A stretch of DNA of 64,000 nt. Source: Apostichopus japonicus (lineage: Eukaryota; Echinodermata; Holothuroidea; Aspidochirotida; Stichopodidae). Numbering within the stretch: position 1 is the stretch's first letter; every line of letters begins with the position of its first letter. Positions 11,356-24,724 of this stretch are shown here, one piece after another. A model generated the notes under the pieces. It saw only the letters and a program-made list of their open reading frames with translations. It was not told the DNA's origin and ran no database searches. The position numbers and the translations under genes are program-made. The stretch lies in the NCBI RefSeq assembly GCF_037975245.1, contig NC_092563.1, positions 10,257,001 through 10,321,000 of the forward strand, written 5' to 3'.

Positions 11356-13228
11356 CAGGCGCGTATCCAGGGGGGCGTTGGGGGCGCGCGCCCCCCGGGT
11401 AAGAAAAAGAGGAGAGAAAAAAAAGAGAAGAAAAGGGGAAAAAAGAGGGGGAAAAGAGGAGGAGGAGAGGAAGGAAGGGAAAAGAAAAAGAAGAAAGAGA
11501 GAAAACGGAGAAAAGGAGGGAGTAAAAGAAAACTGCCAAGACACCGGGAAGAGAAAGAGGAACAGTGACATCATTACAGCGCTGATCCCTATTATATACA
11601 CATGGCCGGGTAGCCAGTGACGGATCGAGGACTTCGGAAGGGGCGTGCGCCTCACCCTACCCCTTACACCGACAACTCCATTTTTGACGTTTCCATTTTT
11701 CCTCTCTCACTAATGTATCTATATAAATACTATATATGGTCTATCATAACGCGTGTGTGTATGGACGCCTTAAACAATTGTGCTATGAAACCAACTGTGA
11801 CTGGTCTCGAACTCGACCGAGTCGTCGGGGAAAATGACGCATTTCGGGAAGGGGGCGACCGCCCCCCCCCCCCGAGCATATTTTTTTTATGATATCGCTA
11901 GTAATTTCAAAATAGAAAATGCTTAGATGCAACTTACAAGGCATGGGAAGTGTCGTTTCCAGCTATCTGGGAGGCATTTTCGGCCAAAATTTTCTTGTAC
12001 GCTTCGCGCCGACTCATGGTGGCGCTACGCTTAGATAGTTTGCCTACAGGCTTCGCCCCTCCCTTGGCAAATTATTCGCTGCGCACCTGTTCGAATTTGT
12101 AAAGCAAACAGAAGATAGCACATCATATCAGTGAGCATAAAAATGGCGGTTCCAGGATAAACAGCCTCAAAACTGTCGATGTGTGTAGTCATAGGAACCC
12201 AATTTGACTTGGGGGGCTGTAACGACTTGCCCGATAAATATAACCTAATTTTTTCGCGCGCGCTTAATGTCAATATCATATAAGGAAGCATCGGTTATTA
12301 CATCGCATACCATCGTGTATCGTACGGTCCGTGGAAATTGCGCAGTATACCGCGGGATGCTAATGTAAACAACGAAATGTCTTATGTAGATGGAGAAAAA
12401 GCATGGAGGTCCAATTATGTCAAATTCTCTTTTACATTAGTCATGGCGAATTAGTCGACCAAGCTTAGAACTTTATTTTAATTATCAAGGAGATATTTTT
12501 TTCATTTCCTTTAGCTATACATCATTGCAATTTATATTTCTTTCAGTAGGAACCCCCCCCCCCCCCGCCTCCTACGCCTATGTGTGTAGTGTTCGGTTTC
12601 GGAAATATCTGCTATTATTTCATTTCCTTCAACCAAGTTTTATAATAGCCGTTATAAGAGGGTTTAATATTTGTACACAAATAAATTAACTGTGTCTGAA
12701 TTTTAGAAAATTTCCTGAACAACATTCTTCATCATACTTCCCTCTACTCGTGTAATTTTGACCGGTCTGTTAGGGGTTGAAGGAGGTTTTTCTATATTGG
12801 TTGTCCATAGATGACTTTTTTTGCAACATTGTGGGTATGTTTTGAAGTGAATTTTCAAATTCTGAACAAATAATGGGCTGAAAACCTTGAAAAGTGGGGC
12901 TGTCGGGTATTGTGGGCCGCAACGTAGAATCACCTACAAAGGCAATGATCTGCACAGGACATGCGATCAGGTCGAACATGATTTGTTACTGAAGAAAATC
13001 TTCAAAAAAGTTTATGAATGGAAAAAAAAAACTATTGGGAAATACTTGGTTCTCAGGCAAAAGTGTACATCTGGTTGGTCATTTCAAGCCCGAGAAGTGC
13101 CATTTCCAGTGATCTGGGGGGTATAAAAACCAGAATTTTTCTTGTACGCTGCGCGCCAACCGATGGTGGCGCTCCGCTTAGATAGTAATTCGCGTCCCCC
13201 GGGTTAGAAAATCCTGGATACGCCCCTG
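11356..13228. mobile_element. Composite hAT-like element, copy 1 (1.87 kb, 5-bp TSD)
   Basis: The TIRs are CAGGCGCGTATCCAGG and the reverse complement of CAGGGGCGTATCCAGG. The target duplication is exactly TAATA (11351-11355 and 13229-13233); removing the element and one duplication restores the 21-bp array, which confirms a 5-bp TSD. Just inside the left end is a long purine tract (about 11400-11545). It contains a nested MITE at 12190-12582 and two copies of the shared module near 11940-12040 and 13085-13190. A sister copy lies at 44278-46471. There is no transposase. The ends look hAT-like, and 5-bp duplications are known for some hAT subgroups, so the superfamily call is an inference. Confidence 0.9.
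12190..12582. mobile_element. Nested hAT MITE (CATAGGCGTAGGAG ends)
   Basis: It is bounded by a perfect 8-bp TSD TGTGTAGT at 12182-12189 and 12583-12590. The right end is the reverse complement of CATAGGCGTAGGAGGCG; the left end CATAGGAACCC is mutated. A better-preserved left end of the same family is at 48045. The interior (12225-12540) is shared with the copy at 44278-46471, so the insertion predates amplification of the composite element. Confidence 0.88.
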
Positions 13229-13272
13229 TAATAAATAGTGTGGCACACTTAATAAATAGTATGGCACATTTA
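13229..13272. repeat. 21-bp tandem array, third segment
   Basis: Two further units (AAATAGTGTGGCACACTTAA and a variant) follow the second TAATA. This is the right remnant of the array beginning at 10698. Confidence 0.95.
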
Positions 13273-16200
13273 TGTTGATGAAAGCAATCTTCTTTACTAT
13301 ATGACACGTCTTTCTTCGGTTAATAATCCTGGTTAATCAGTTTTTCGTTTGATAAACCAGGATTTTAGACCGATATAGTCAGTTATTTTTGATAAGATTT
13401 TCGATTTTGGAGTATTTTGCTTGCCACAAAACACGTCATACTGTAAACAGGTTGTGTTTATGTTCCAGGGCGGTGCTTGTAAAACTACTCTGCTAGTGAA
13501 TGTGAATTGTTTTGAGTGTGATTGCAATATTAATCATTGAATTAAGATATCTCATTAACAATAAATGGTGGGGAGGGGGTGTTGCAGAGGACATCACTTG
13601 AGGCCATTTAGTGATTCATAGTTTTGTAAACTGATGGATCCATTCTGGTTTTCATCTTTTAAGCGTATCTCTCATACATTTACAAATGTTCTCACGACTA
13701 GACTGGATATACACAAATAAGATAATTAATAAGGATAATTTTATAAGTTACTTTATATGGATTGAGTTCCAAATGTTTTAATACATACAGAGATTTTGAC
13801 ACATTATTGAGTTAATTTATCGTACATATAGACAAACGTCAAGTTCTTTTTAACCATAACAAATAAGCAAAAATAAAATGTGGTTCCGGCATATTTCAAA
13901 TAGAGCTGGGAACAGTAAGTTTATCGTATTGAAGCATAAACCCCAGAAGTGGCACTGTTTGTTAACTTATCTTTATTTATTTCCAAACCGGAGCGCAGCT
14001 GTGTTAATTTTGAATGATTCAATTCGTTGAATTGATGAACCAGCGAGCCTAGTATAACTTCACGTAAATACGGTTGAAGTTTAATTCTCACCATCAGTGT
14101 AATCCTGTAAATTTTATATTTATCCAGGTAGTATCACGTATAAAATTCATAAAAAACATACAAGTAATATGGGCTTACTCGGTATATTTTCCATTCTGCG
14201 TATATTCTGTATTTTCTAAATAAACGTGGAGTAATGAAGGGTTTATAATGGGGAAGGTATGCCATCTTCAGACAGTCATATCTAAAGGTTGTTTAGATGT
14301 ATGTAACCCTCGCTACTACATGATCGAGCAACCTATAAAGAACTACTTAAATCGATTTGTCTTTTTATTTACTTCTATAGCTTTATTTCCTGGTCATCTA
14401 ATCTCAAATGGAATTCGCAATTGTAGTCAATGTAATGTTGCATTCTGATGGAATAACTTGATACAGCAGAAAAGCATCGAAAACATAAATCTTGTGTTTC
14501 AAAGTATTTAAATTCTATGGATCTGCAGCTATCTGCTTTCATTTTCAATCCAAGTGATAAAAGACGGGGATAATGATTTGACTAGTCTGTCTTCCCATGT
14601 GATGAATGAAAATAGCAAATGATCGGTCACTTGCGCAAGGGGGGGGGGGTACTCAAAAGATAGGATACGGCTTCAATGACCCCAGGGCATCCCCTCCTTT
14701 AAAACCCTTAATTTGCCTCTGGCCCTTCCTCAAAGTTCAGGCCAAGTTCCTACCTTAATCAGTCGGACATTTTTAATCCCCTCTTCCCCCATCACACACA
14801 CAATCATTTGACATCATGTGCACGCCGCTGCAAAGGACCAGAAGCAATACATACCCTCCAACCCCACCCCCTCCAGGCTCCCCCCCCCCATATATATAAC
14901 TAAGAATGAATCGTGATTATTAAACGCCATTTTCATCCACAGTTGCATAATCGCACAGGAGTGTGGCCATGTGATCACCATGGCGACGTTATAACTGTAT
15001 AGTGAGCAGAACTACAATTCTTTAATAACAAAAGTAATGATAATACACAAAATATGTAAAGCAAACGAATGAGAATAATAATAATAATACTAGTAAAAGA
15101 CACGTCCTTTCCCATTTATCTGTCGACTGTTTATTTGAATATTATCTTGAATTTGCTTGCAACCAATTGCAGTCAAGTTACATTTAGGTGATAACCGCCA
15201 TACCGTCTGCTTTGGTAGAACTTATGTTTTTACACTGACAGCATACTATAAACAATCATCGAATTTAATGGATTTAATTAAGGGTAATTGAGCTTAGACT
15301 TATAGGAACAACGGATAGAGGGACATCTTCCAAACCCCTCCCCTCCAGTTATAGTCAGTCTAGAAAATCAAAATAGAACATTGTGTTTAAAAAGAAAGCA
15401 AGACATTAAAATGAAAATGAATCTTAATGTAGTCTTCATATTATAAACAAAAAAACTATATTAAAAAGCCAACACAATTGAGTCAATGTTTACTGCAGTG
15501 TAAAATACACAATGTGACTATTTGCACACAACAGAATGTACAGTAAAACCAGTTGCCCAGTGTGACCATAATCTGCAAATGAAATGGGTAAACGAAGAGA
15601 GTACCAACTTCTAGCAAGTATCCAGTTTTAGACCAGGTTTGGATGGTGTGATAAATCATGTAAATATTAGGTTTTTATTAGGTTTGAAAGTAGAGAAATA
15701 CACATTGTCTTATTCGTATCACTTATACACTTGCTAATGATCAACCCGTAAAACCACTGCACGTGATATGTATTTACTGTTTATTTGACTTTTCGCTCGT
15801 TAAGGCCAGGTGGTTGTACAAGTTTCGGCTAAGCACACCACCTCAAATGTTTGTTTATACAATAGAAGTAGGACAATACTTCCACGCAAGCATAATACTG
15901 TGCCATCCTCTGTGGATTTTCTAAATTAAATACATGCAATATTAGGATAGGTGATCGTAGTTATACTTTCAGTAGCAATCACAAGAATTGAACATAAAAC
16001 AAGTAATGTTCCCAGTAAACTATATGATTTTCCAGTCTACTGTCGCCCGACCCGACGGAAATCCCTTTTCTAGCCAGTGGTGGGGGGGGGGTGTGATGCA
16101 ACCCTGAAGGTGCCATGCATAATCATTTTACAGTTTAAAAGTTAAAACAACAACTAAACACTCTGCCTAAACAAATATTTGGGTTTACTTTCAGTTGCTT

Positions 16201-19200
16201 TTATCTTTAACCTTTGTATCAACAGAGTTCTAAGGCCTATAGCTCTCCTTGCTTGACGATTCTTCTCGCATTTAAAACAATCTCGTCATTGCAAATAGCA
16301 AAACCAAGAAGCCACATGCTGTTTGATGTACACACATGCAAGGCAATGTCTTTTGGAGACATTTATGTTTTTATATGGAAGGAACAGTAAGCTGGCGACC
16401 AAATGAAGGCAATGTTTTCTACATTCCGGGAGTCGTGTTCCTGCTTCTCGGTGCAGAGTTCGTGTGCTGTAATCGTTTTCCTGTTATTCGCAGAGGCTAC
16501 TCGCGCTACTGGTATGTATAAAGTTACGTGTAACGGTGTTTGCTTAAAGCCAATAGGTCTATAGGCATAGAGATGAGGTACATGTTAGCAGTAATTAACC
16601 TCGTAGTACCTGGTGTGGACAAAACAATATTTCATGTACGTCAATCGAGGTAAGGGCTAGGATGACAAATGTTGCGAAATAATCCAAATCTTTTTTCATA
16701 GTATCTAAGCTATTGATTCTGCATACTTTATCAAGCCCCCCCCCCCCCCACCCCATTAAAAAAAGGAGAAAACATCAAAAATCCATCAATCTCTGGTGAA
16801 GGAATATGTGGCCAGGGTTTCATCTCTCCCCTGCTAGGTTATTTCCAACAAGTATACTGGCCATTTAAGCCCCCCCCCCTCCCCTCTCTCTCTATCTCCA
16901 AACCGCTAACATGCACAGACAACTTATTACTAAATAATTAGATAAATGAAGAAACCAACCCAATTAATGCATAGCGTGGACCTCTCTAGACAGCTCAATT
17001 ACTAAGACATAACCGTGAACACTTTGAATATTATGTTGGCTTCGAATGAGTCTGTTATTTTTCGTGGTATTCTCGTCTAACATTCTCGACTAACAACACA
17101 ATTTCATAAATTTGTGGTCTGGATCTAGAGGTGAAACAATCAGTTATTTCCAGCTGTTTATTCTGTTATTCAGCTGTTTATGTTGTGGTAATGTCTGTTT
17201 ATATATCATTACTAGGTTTTCCAATTCGTCATTTCAATTTGTCAGACGACTTATTCATGTATATGAGAGTGGAATATTGAGTCTCAATTTATTTGTTGAA
17301 TCACATTTGTGGCAAAAGACGGAGACCCCCCTTTTCCCTTTCTCCTAGGGGGTAGAGGACATCAATGCCCTCCTCTGGACTTTTAAAGATTAATACCAAT
17401 GACACATTAAAGTTGACGGTGCAACGCAACTACGCATAAGTCAGTTATGATCAGGAAAACATGTGAGCAAGCAGGCTAGGAATCATGAAATATATATAGG
17501 CATCATTCACGGACAGAAAATTGTTGTATTTGATCAACATCATACTGTACATGTATTACTAACATGGACCATAAATGTTACACGACGAATCAATTAATCG
17601 GAAATGAAAGATTAGTTTGAATATTGTTAATAGTGATTTAGCAATCGAGGTTTATCTTTGGCGAACAAAAATGTACAGGAAGTTAAAAGTGTCAAAGAAG
17701 AATTTAAGCAAGAATTTTTCTGAGAAGCTATTGTTATTGAAAGAATGACAATAAATGTCAGCTGAGAAAGGTTAAAGTCTTGAAACGCTGCTTCCAAATT
17801 TAATGCTCTTTAAACGTTCGCCGAATTTGACACTGAAAAACATACCATCAAATAGTAATGAATTACTATTCTTTGGTTTCTAGACTCTCGGATTCCCTTA
17901 ATTGTAAAAGCTTCACATTGTGCTACAATGAAACTAATGAACGGAAGAGAATTAAAACACATGATAAGATTAATTAAAGCAATGTACAAACATCCGTCTC
18001 ACTAAATAGTAAAACAATTTAATGAATGATTGTCGGCTCTACAGTCCTTATACCAACCAAGGAGGTATATGTAAAAGTAGAGGGGTGCAACCAAGTGGAA
18101 CAGGGTCAACTCAAAAACACCCGGTTTCATTTATTAGAAGGGCCCCTTTTGCTTATATAAGTACGCACTTCTCCAGAATTTTAATTGAAAAGTGTCGTGT
18201 TACTGAAAAATGAAACATATCCAAAACCACGAGTCCTTCTGCCTCTCCAATCCCCCGTCCCCTTCTTCCCCCCCCCTCCTCCAGCCGCTCCAATCCCCCG
18301 TCCCCTTCTCCCCCCTCCTCCTCCGCTCGAACCCTCTTCCGTCGCCACTGTATAAAAGTATGTCAAATTACTTAGACCTTCGTATCGTGACAATTTTAAT
18401 TGTAAGTTAGAAACAGGAAAATGTTGTGTACGATATCTATTTTACTGAAAGAGTATATAAATAAGCATATTCAGTAGATTTTGATGAGAAAGTTGTCCCT
18501 ACATGCGCATACCCGAAAATTAAATCTGAGCTTACAAAATTAAGTGGGACTGGTTTTCTTGGTTGGGTAGTATTAAAATCAGGTGATGGGTAGACTTTAC
18601 TATTTTAAAGGTTTTTAAGTAGAGACAAAGCAGACATTTCTTTGTTATTTTGTTGTGATTAACACAGAAAAGCTTATATCATGGGTTGGGTTGCTTTCAA
18701 ATCAGTCAGCACTTAGCCTAGTCTTGCCTAGAGCAGCGGTCGGAAATTTTGTTTGGCCATGACCCAGCCAAATTTTTTTCGCATACTATACCGCAACCTA
18801 TTGATCATCAAAAGCCCAGCCCCTCCCAACTGGCCAAGTTTATCATTAGAATGCGACTGGAATATTGCTGCTAATGCAAAAGGTGGTCTGCTTCATTGCC
18901 ACAAGTTCTTCGATCTTAGCTTGAAGCCGCTACAATGCAATAGTGTGATCGATACCCAGTTAACAGTTTACTAACTTTGTCGAATATAACGCGAAAAGGG
19001 AAAAATTGTTAACATTGGCGTCAATTGTAGCAACAACCATGTAAATTTCGATAACAATTCGCAAGCCAAGCACCATACTTTTATATGAACATGCGTAGAT
19101 CATAATGTATCTTTAACACGATGCAGCATATGCGACCTCAACATTTAGTTAGTTAAAAATAAAGTTTACAGTAAAAAAGATTAGACTTCGAAGAACTGTT

Positions 19201-21690
19201 GCAAATACCTTTCAAATTAGATAATTGTAATCAGTGTGATAAGTTAAAGTGGAGTGAGATGTGACAGTAGGATAGGACGGAAGTCTCCTCAAAAGACGAC
19301 AAGCTCGGAACTTTTGGTAAACATCTCAGCAATGCAAAAAACTGCTATAATGAACCACTGCATAACAATCAAATATAATACAATGCATTGTATCCACCCA
19401 CCGCTCATACAATATTCGGCATAATGAATTCGATATGTTGGCATCTCTAAGATAAAACACTATGGGTATAGCGTGTCTGCACGTCAATATGAATATAGTT
19501 GCATGAAACATGAAAGGATATTTCCAGCCCTAACATACTAGTGCATATTTATAACATACAGAAGGAGCCTGTAAGTATACTTAAACACAGGAATCGCAAT
19601 ACTTGGCACTAAAGTTAGATATTTGGACCGATACACCTACATTTAATTCTGTTTTGGTTCAAACCTCGACGGGGCCCCATCTCCCTCACACCAGGTGGTT
19701 GTCATGAGTCGAATGAGGTAGTGACGACAACAGAGCCAATCCTCACTGTCCTTCAAGAAATGTTTCAAGTTTGTAAACATGTACAAAATTAACAAGATGG
19801 AGGACAAGTAATTTGGACGCGTGTGTATGGGCATTAAACATACAGGAAAGAGAAGGAAATGAACCATTAATACATGTGTGTTAGGAAAGGAGGGAGGGGT
19901 TTGGGGGGTTCGGACCTCACCCCCTTCCCCTGACAATAATTACCGAATCATTTCCATGTTTAAATATTTTGATCGTTCAAATGACTTTAAATTTACTTTC
20001 GTAATGTAATTGAACGGATCACTATAAGTAGCATATTACTATTATACTTCCTTTATTGTTTCCCAGCTTTATTCTGCTGGTTGTCAGGAATACCTTCGAC
20101 TGCATGAGCACATTCCATCGGCTACACAGAAAATTGTGTACACTGAAAGCTTTACATTTTACAATAAAGTAATGCAACGTATAATGATACATCCCCGAAA
20201 TATATGGATAAATCATTAAATTGTTGTAGGTGTTACAGACTAAAAGGAGATCACCCTACATAAAATAATATAACAAATAAAATTAAAATAAAAAACTTCG
20301 TAAGGCAGCTAATTTGGAATTACAAATCTTTTATACAAACTTAGCCTACCTTTTCCGGGAATTTATGAGCAACGTAGTTACATTCTGCCTCAACATATGT
20401 ATCTTTAATCTACCACGTGACCAGTATCTGGTGATTTCTTTACCAGTAGAGTGCACATACCCTAGCTTCCTCCAGGGTTATTTAGATTATAATGTGATTG
20501 CTTTCTCTAAAAGCTTGGTCGTATCTAACAACATTAAGAAAATGATTATAGGTCTACTGACGTAGTCAAATGCCATGTTTTCTTTTACTAATGTTATTAG
20601 TAAGCTGTGGTCTATAATTAAAACAAATCGAAGCCCCTCTCCTCTTAAAAATCTCTTTTTATGCATATGCACGGTTATTATATGCGTTTTGTTAGTAAAG
20701 CTATTTCAAACATAAATGAACAAATGATGTCAGGAGGAATAGACACCCGCTAAGGGTCAAAACCTGTGACCATGAACTACTGAGCTCAGAGTCATAATTA
20801 AGTCACAAAAATGTTGGAAAACAATTGGTTTTCGGTGGATTTGGCATAATTACTGTCAGATTGTTACCTTCGTGAGGCGGTTAAACTTTTATCTTGAAAT
20901 CCGATGCAGTTTCACCATAGGTTAGACTTTATGTCAGTTTACGAAGAGCGTAAACATTTTTTTTTTAAAGGGTAGGGTTGTTGAATTCCCATATGAATAG
21001 TACTGATTTATGAAGAAATGTCAAAACGAATCTTTGTGAATCCAATATATCATGACATACTTATTGCAAAGTTTCATCTTCCAAAAAAAATCTATGCGGG
21101 TGTTTTACTTACTGCAGTCGTGATGAGGAATACTCGTTAGTTGGTAGGTAAACCAATCGAACCTGCCAAGTTGGTGAGACTGTTGTCGTGTCCTTGTGAA
21201 AATTGAAATCATTTTATTCATATTCTTGCAATACTAACTGTTCAATAGAGCTCTTTCAACTTTATCTATCTATATCTCACGGAAAATGCTCAATATTCTC
21301 GCGAATGTCTGGAATAAGTTTTATAAATCATACAAACTTAAATGACTTCAGCTTCTAGTTAGTCCAGGTCTAAATGCGGACGTTGATGTAGTCTATATGG
21401 TTTCAGAAATGATTAAGCATCTGACAAGTCTTTTTGTTTTAATCGCATATTAATAATAAATCTTACTTTAATATCTCAGTTAAACCTGATCGTATTATCT
21501 TAGTCGCATGTAAACCATAGTTATAATACCTTGGACAAATCTTGTTTAATGGCATATAACCAGAGAATGTGTCCTTGACAAATATTTAAAGCAATGCAAA
21601 CATGTTACTCGTGAGATGCTGCTTTAACGAGTCTCGTGTTTGCCTAGTCTGCAATGGCGATTTTATTAGACGGAGACAGAAAACCTAACC
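13273..21690. other. Long noncoding stretch
   Basis: AT-rich sequence with scattered C or G homopolymers (14640, 16086, 16738, 18270, 27-mer-scale purine/pyrimidine patches) and short microsatellites such as (AAT)n near 15080. Open frames are at most about 100 codons and lack protein character. The segment ending CGTCGCCACTG at 18350 resembles a solo MITE right end. No gene or RNA could be supported. Confidence 0.45.
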
Positions 21691-21701
21691 ATCGTCTACA
21701 G

Positions 21702-22131
21702 CAGGGTTTCCCTAACTTTATCCCCCCCCCCCTCCCTCCACGGACCTCCGTTGTCAGAGTTGTCCACGAACCCCCAACTTTTCGAGACAGGATCTGAGTC
21801 ATTATTTTACTAAAATACGCATAACAGTGCTTCGTAAAAGATCAAGTTCATAGTGTAATATTGTCCATGTACGTTGCGTACACCAACTTCACTAAAGCCA
21901 AGCGGCCTGTTTCATAATTCAGTTATTTATCACATAAATAACTGTACGGTACTAGCATGGCAACATATGCGTATGGAACGAGAAAATAGTAGATTACTAA
22001 ATTATACGATATATCAGATTTTAGTTCAACAAAAAGTACTCTAGTTTTGACTTTCAGAAACGTCTTACGAACCCCCTGGGATGGACTCACGCACCCCCTG
22101 GAGTTCATGCAACCCAGTTATGGAACCCCTG
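21702..22131 (+). mobile_element. hAT MITE (CAGGGTTTCCCTAAC ends), copy 1
   Basis: A perfect 8-bp TSD GTCTACAG flanks it (21694-21701 and 22132-22139). The left end CAGGGTTTCCCTAAC and the right end GTTATGGAACCCCTG are imperfect inverted repeats. A second copy in reverse orientation lies in PSMG4 intron 1 at 41582-41942. The interior frame at 21923-22108 is not a gene. Confidence 0.92.
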
Positions 22132-22139
22132 GTCTACAG

Positions 22140-22620
22140 CTTATATTACAAACACCTTTATGAAGAACAATTCCCTCAAAAAGCTAAGGAATATCATTTT
22201 TTTGCGTTTGGGAGATATCGATCGTAGTTTAAAATTAATGCATGGTAGCAGTTTTATATATATGCCATGTAATAGTGCCACTAGGATCGGAAACCTTTTA
22301 CTTTCTCTATATTTCTCTTTTCATATTCCAATGTAAAATGTTAACATGGTTGACATAGTAACCAATGTCATTATTAGGTCATGTTCAGCGCTTCAACTCA
22401 AATATTTTAGATTCAAAATTCGCAAAACTCATCTCTATGAAAGAAAATAAACTTGTAATAAATAAAGAAATACAAGAAAAACTGAAACACATGTGGCTCG
22501 ATGATGTCATATTTAGACTTGATTAAGTCTTCAGCCCTGTGTGGGGAGAAACATTAAATCTATTTATATATATCTCCAAAATGGAATTATAGAATCCCTT
22601 AGCTGTTTGTTCGGGGAAGT
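22140..22620. other. Noncoding stretch
   Basis: Nothing recognisable: AT-rich spacer between the MITE and the 113-bp repeat. Confidence 0.5.
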
Positions 22621-22915
22621 TGTTCATGACAGTTATGCCTATCACAAATACCAATAATGATAGATGGGTTTGTGTCTCCTTGGCTGTGGAGGTGGGGAGG
22701 GAGGGTGGGGTTACGGGAGGGGGGGTGGGGAGTTGTTCATGACAGTTATCCCATATCACAAATACCAATATTGATAGGTGGGTTTGTGTCTCCTTGGCTG
22801 TGGAGGTTGGCAGGGAAGGTGGGGTTACGGGAGGGGGTGGTGAGTTGTTCATGACAGTTATCCCTATCACAAATACCAATAAAGGTTCGAATAGTTTGTG
22901 TCTCCTTTGTAAAAC
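22621..22915. repeat. 113-bp tandem repeat, about 2.5 copies
   Basis: TGTTCATGACAGTTAT begins at 22621, 22734 and 22846, giving periods of 113 and 112 bp. Units include a CTCCTTGGCTGTGGAGG segment and a G-rich tail. Open frames on both strands here, up to 132 codons, are repeat translations. Confidence 0.93.
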
Positions 22916-23376
22916 GAGCATCCGAATATTTTAGCGGGAATATTTCAAGACTCAAAAGGTGGAAGTATTCTGCATGGACCGACAGTTTTGCAATAGTCGC
23001 TTGATATGGGTCAGTGATTTCTTGATAAAGAGAAGAAAGATTTTTATACACGCAAAAAAATGGAGTGTTGAATTTTAACACTTTCCAGGTGTAGCCGTTC
23101 ACCCTACACCTGAAGGGTTACTCTGACCCTGAGTAGGGTTACATAATTTATGTAGCGTGAATTTGTTAACACCTGCAGAAGTGTACTTTCAGTTCGAGTA
23201 TTCTGATTGGTCAAACCTCCCGTCAGCTGGATTCTTAGTGTAAGTACCACCGTACCGTGAACATCTATTTACCGTACCTAGCAATACTTGTACCAGTTTG
23301 TCGACATTTATCGTTACTAAATGTACTATAGTAACCACAGCCATATATACGTTCAAGCCACAAAACGTTACGTACT

Positions 23377-23460
23377 CAGTGTGCGATAACGAGCTACAAT
23401 GGCATGAAAATGACGTTATAGGAGACTGGGGCCTGGAAGAATTGATTGAAAAATTCGAAG
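23377..23460 (+). pseudogene. SAM-like N-terminal exon relic
   Basis: The open segment ends at the good donor GTATGT (23461) and encodes residues including DWGLEELIEKFE. This resembles the first helix of a sterile alpha motif domain, as in proteins of the form DW(G/E)L..LI..F found at the N-terminus of some transposon-derived genes. I found no in-frame ATG close upstream, so the start is unknown. It sits inside the 23049-26139 element. The SAM call rests on motif impression only. Confidence 0.35.
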
Positions 23461-24433
23461 GTATGTTTTGATATGATGTAAGTGTACGTGACAAGAACGA
23501 GATATGCTTAGAGACCCACGACTAAGCTGGGTAGACGAATGCATTTGAATCGCTTGCGTTACGTAGACCTAACGTTAAAGTCATACTATAAGTTAATATA
23601 ATAGGCTAGCTGCTGTTTGTCATAGTCAACTCATTATTGTCAACGAATCAGTGTAGCCTACATACAAGTAAACATTAAACGGAATTGCCTTCGGACGGAC
23701 GGAGGACTTTGGTCTAGGCCTTTATTGTAATCTAGTGCATTCTATTCCTTTTTGTGCGTTAACCGTAACTTCGTATACACTGCGAGTCACTTTTTTAAGT
23801 AGTACTACTAGGCCTACTAGGCCTAGGCCTAGTACTAGTAGTAGTAGGGTATACTTAGGCTATTTCAAGACAATGCATTTTAAATAGCATCGGGCATGGG
23901 CCTATAGAGCACGCTGGTACTATGTTCAATAAGGGATAAACATATATTCATGTAATGCAATATATAATTACCACTAATTGCCATTTTAGCTTGTAAGTTG
24001 TAGCAAGTAGGCCGAAGCTGATGTGGATTGGTGATACTTTTAGACCTAGGCCCAACTATAATTTAGCTATCTTATGGAAGTGATCTAGCTGTTATAATTC
24101 ATATCAATCTACACAATTGCATACAGTGGGAGTGAGCATTGCTTTAAGCATTGTTAACATGATGCATTGGTTATAAAAGTTGCCTTCCTTGTCTGATGAA
24201 AGTTTAATGCAAGTTCCTGTTTTGACAAGTAATCACTATAGGCCATCTGGCTTTCTAGATTCAAACGTACTTGAAGAAGTTAGAATCACAACTGATTAAA
24301 TTGTGGGCATTTTTTTTAGGAATGTTCATGTTTTGTGAGGGGTACATGTAAAAAACTGCTTATGCTCCAAGAAGGTTTTAACACAACTTCATTATGATGG
24401 GAATTTTCTTTTCTTTTCTTTGTTGTTACTTAG

Positions 24434-24720
24434 GAAGCATCAACTTGGAATTCTATTTGCAAAAGATTTCAGAAAGACCTCAGCAATATGTGTAACTTCT
24501 TGGAGGAAGCAAAATACACCCCAAGCAGTCATTTGTGATCATCCAGAGACATGCCCTACCCCAGAGGACATTTATGAAGCCATTGATGTTTGCTTCAAAT
24601 TATTCTACCTGTTAAATCTGAATTATACCAAATTGCAAGTCTCGGTGCCTGGGAATGTTTCCAAAAGTTGTCTACAAGTTGCCTGGTGGTGTGAAACGCA
24701 ACCAGATTCGAGATTTTTAT
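24434..24720 (+). pseudogene. Degenerate coding relic in TIR element
   Basis: A pyrimidine-rich tract with acceptor TTACTTAG precedes 24434. The frame reads HPETCPTPEDIYEAIDVCFK and then LFYLLNLNYTK, which has clear protein character. The preceding residues fit better in another frame, suggesting a frameshift near 24530. The frame runs into the 164-bp tandem repeat. It recalls the C-terminal block of SAM-containing uncharacterised proteins common in fish and marine invertebrates (pattern EA...CF..YYVFNL.Y), but this is from memory of the pattern and unverified. Confidence 0.35.
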
Positions 24721-24724
24721 GCTC

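Noticed and set aside
11288-11655. Lys/Glu/Arg-rich and Phe/Ser-rich frames on both strands
   Set aside because: They arise from the purine tract of the composite transposon and recur at 44227-44603.
22523-23102. Frames of 118-132 codons on the minus strand
   Set aside because: They read through the 113-bp tandem repeat and the TIR element end.
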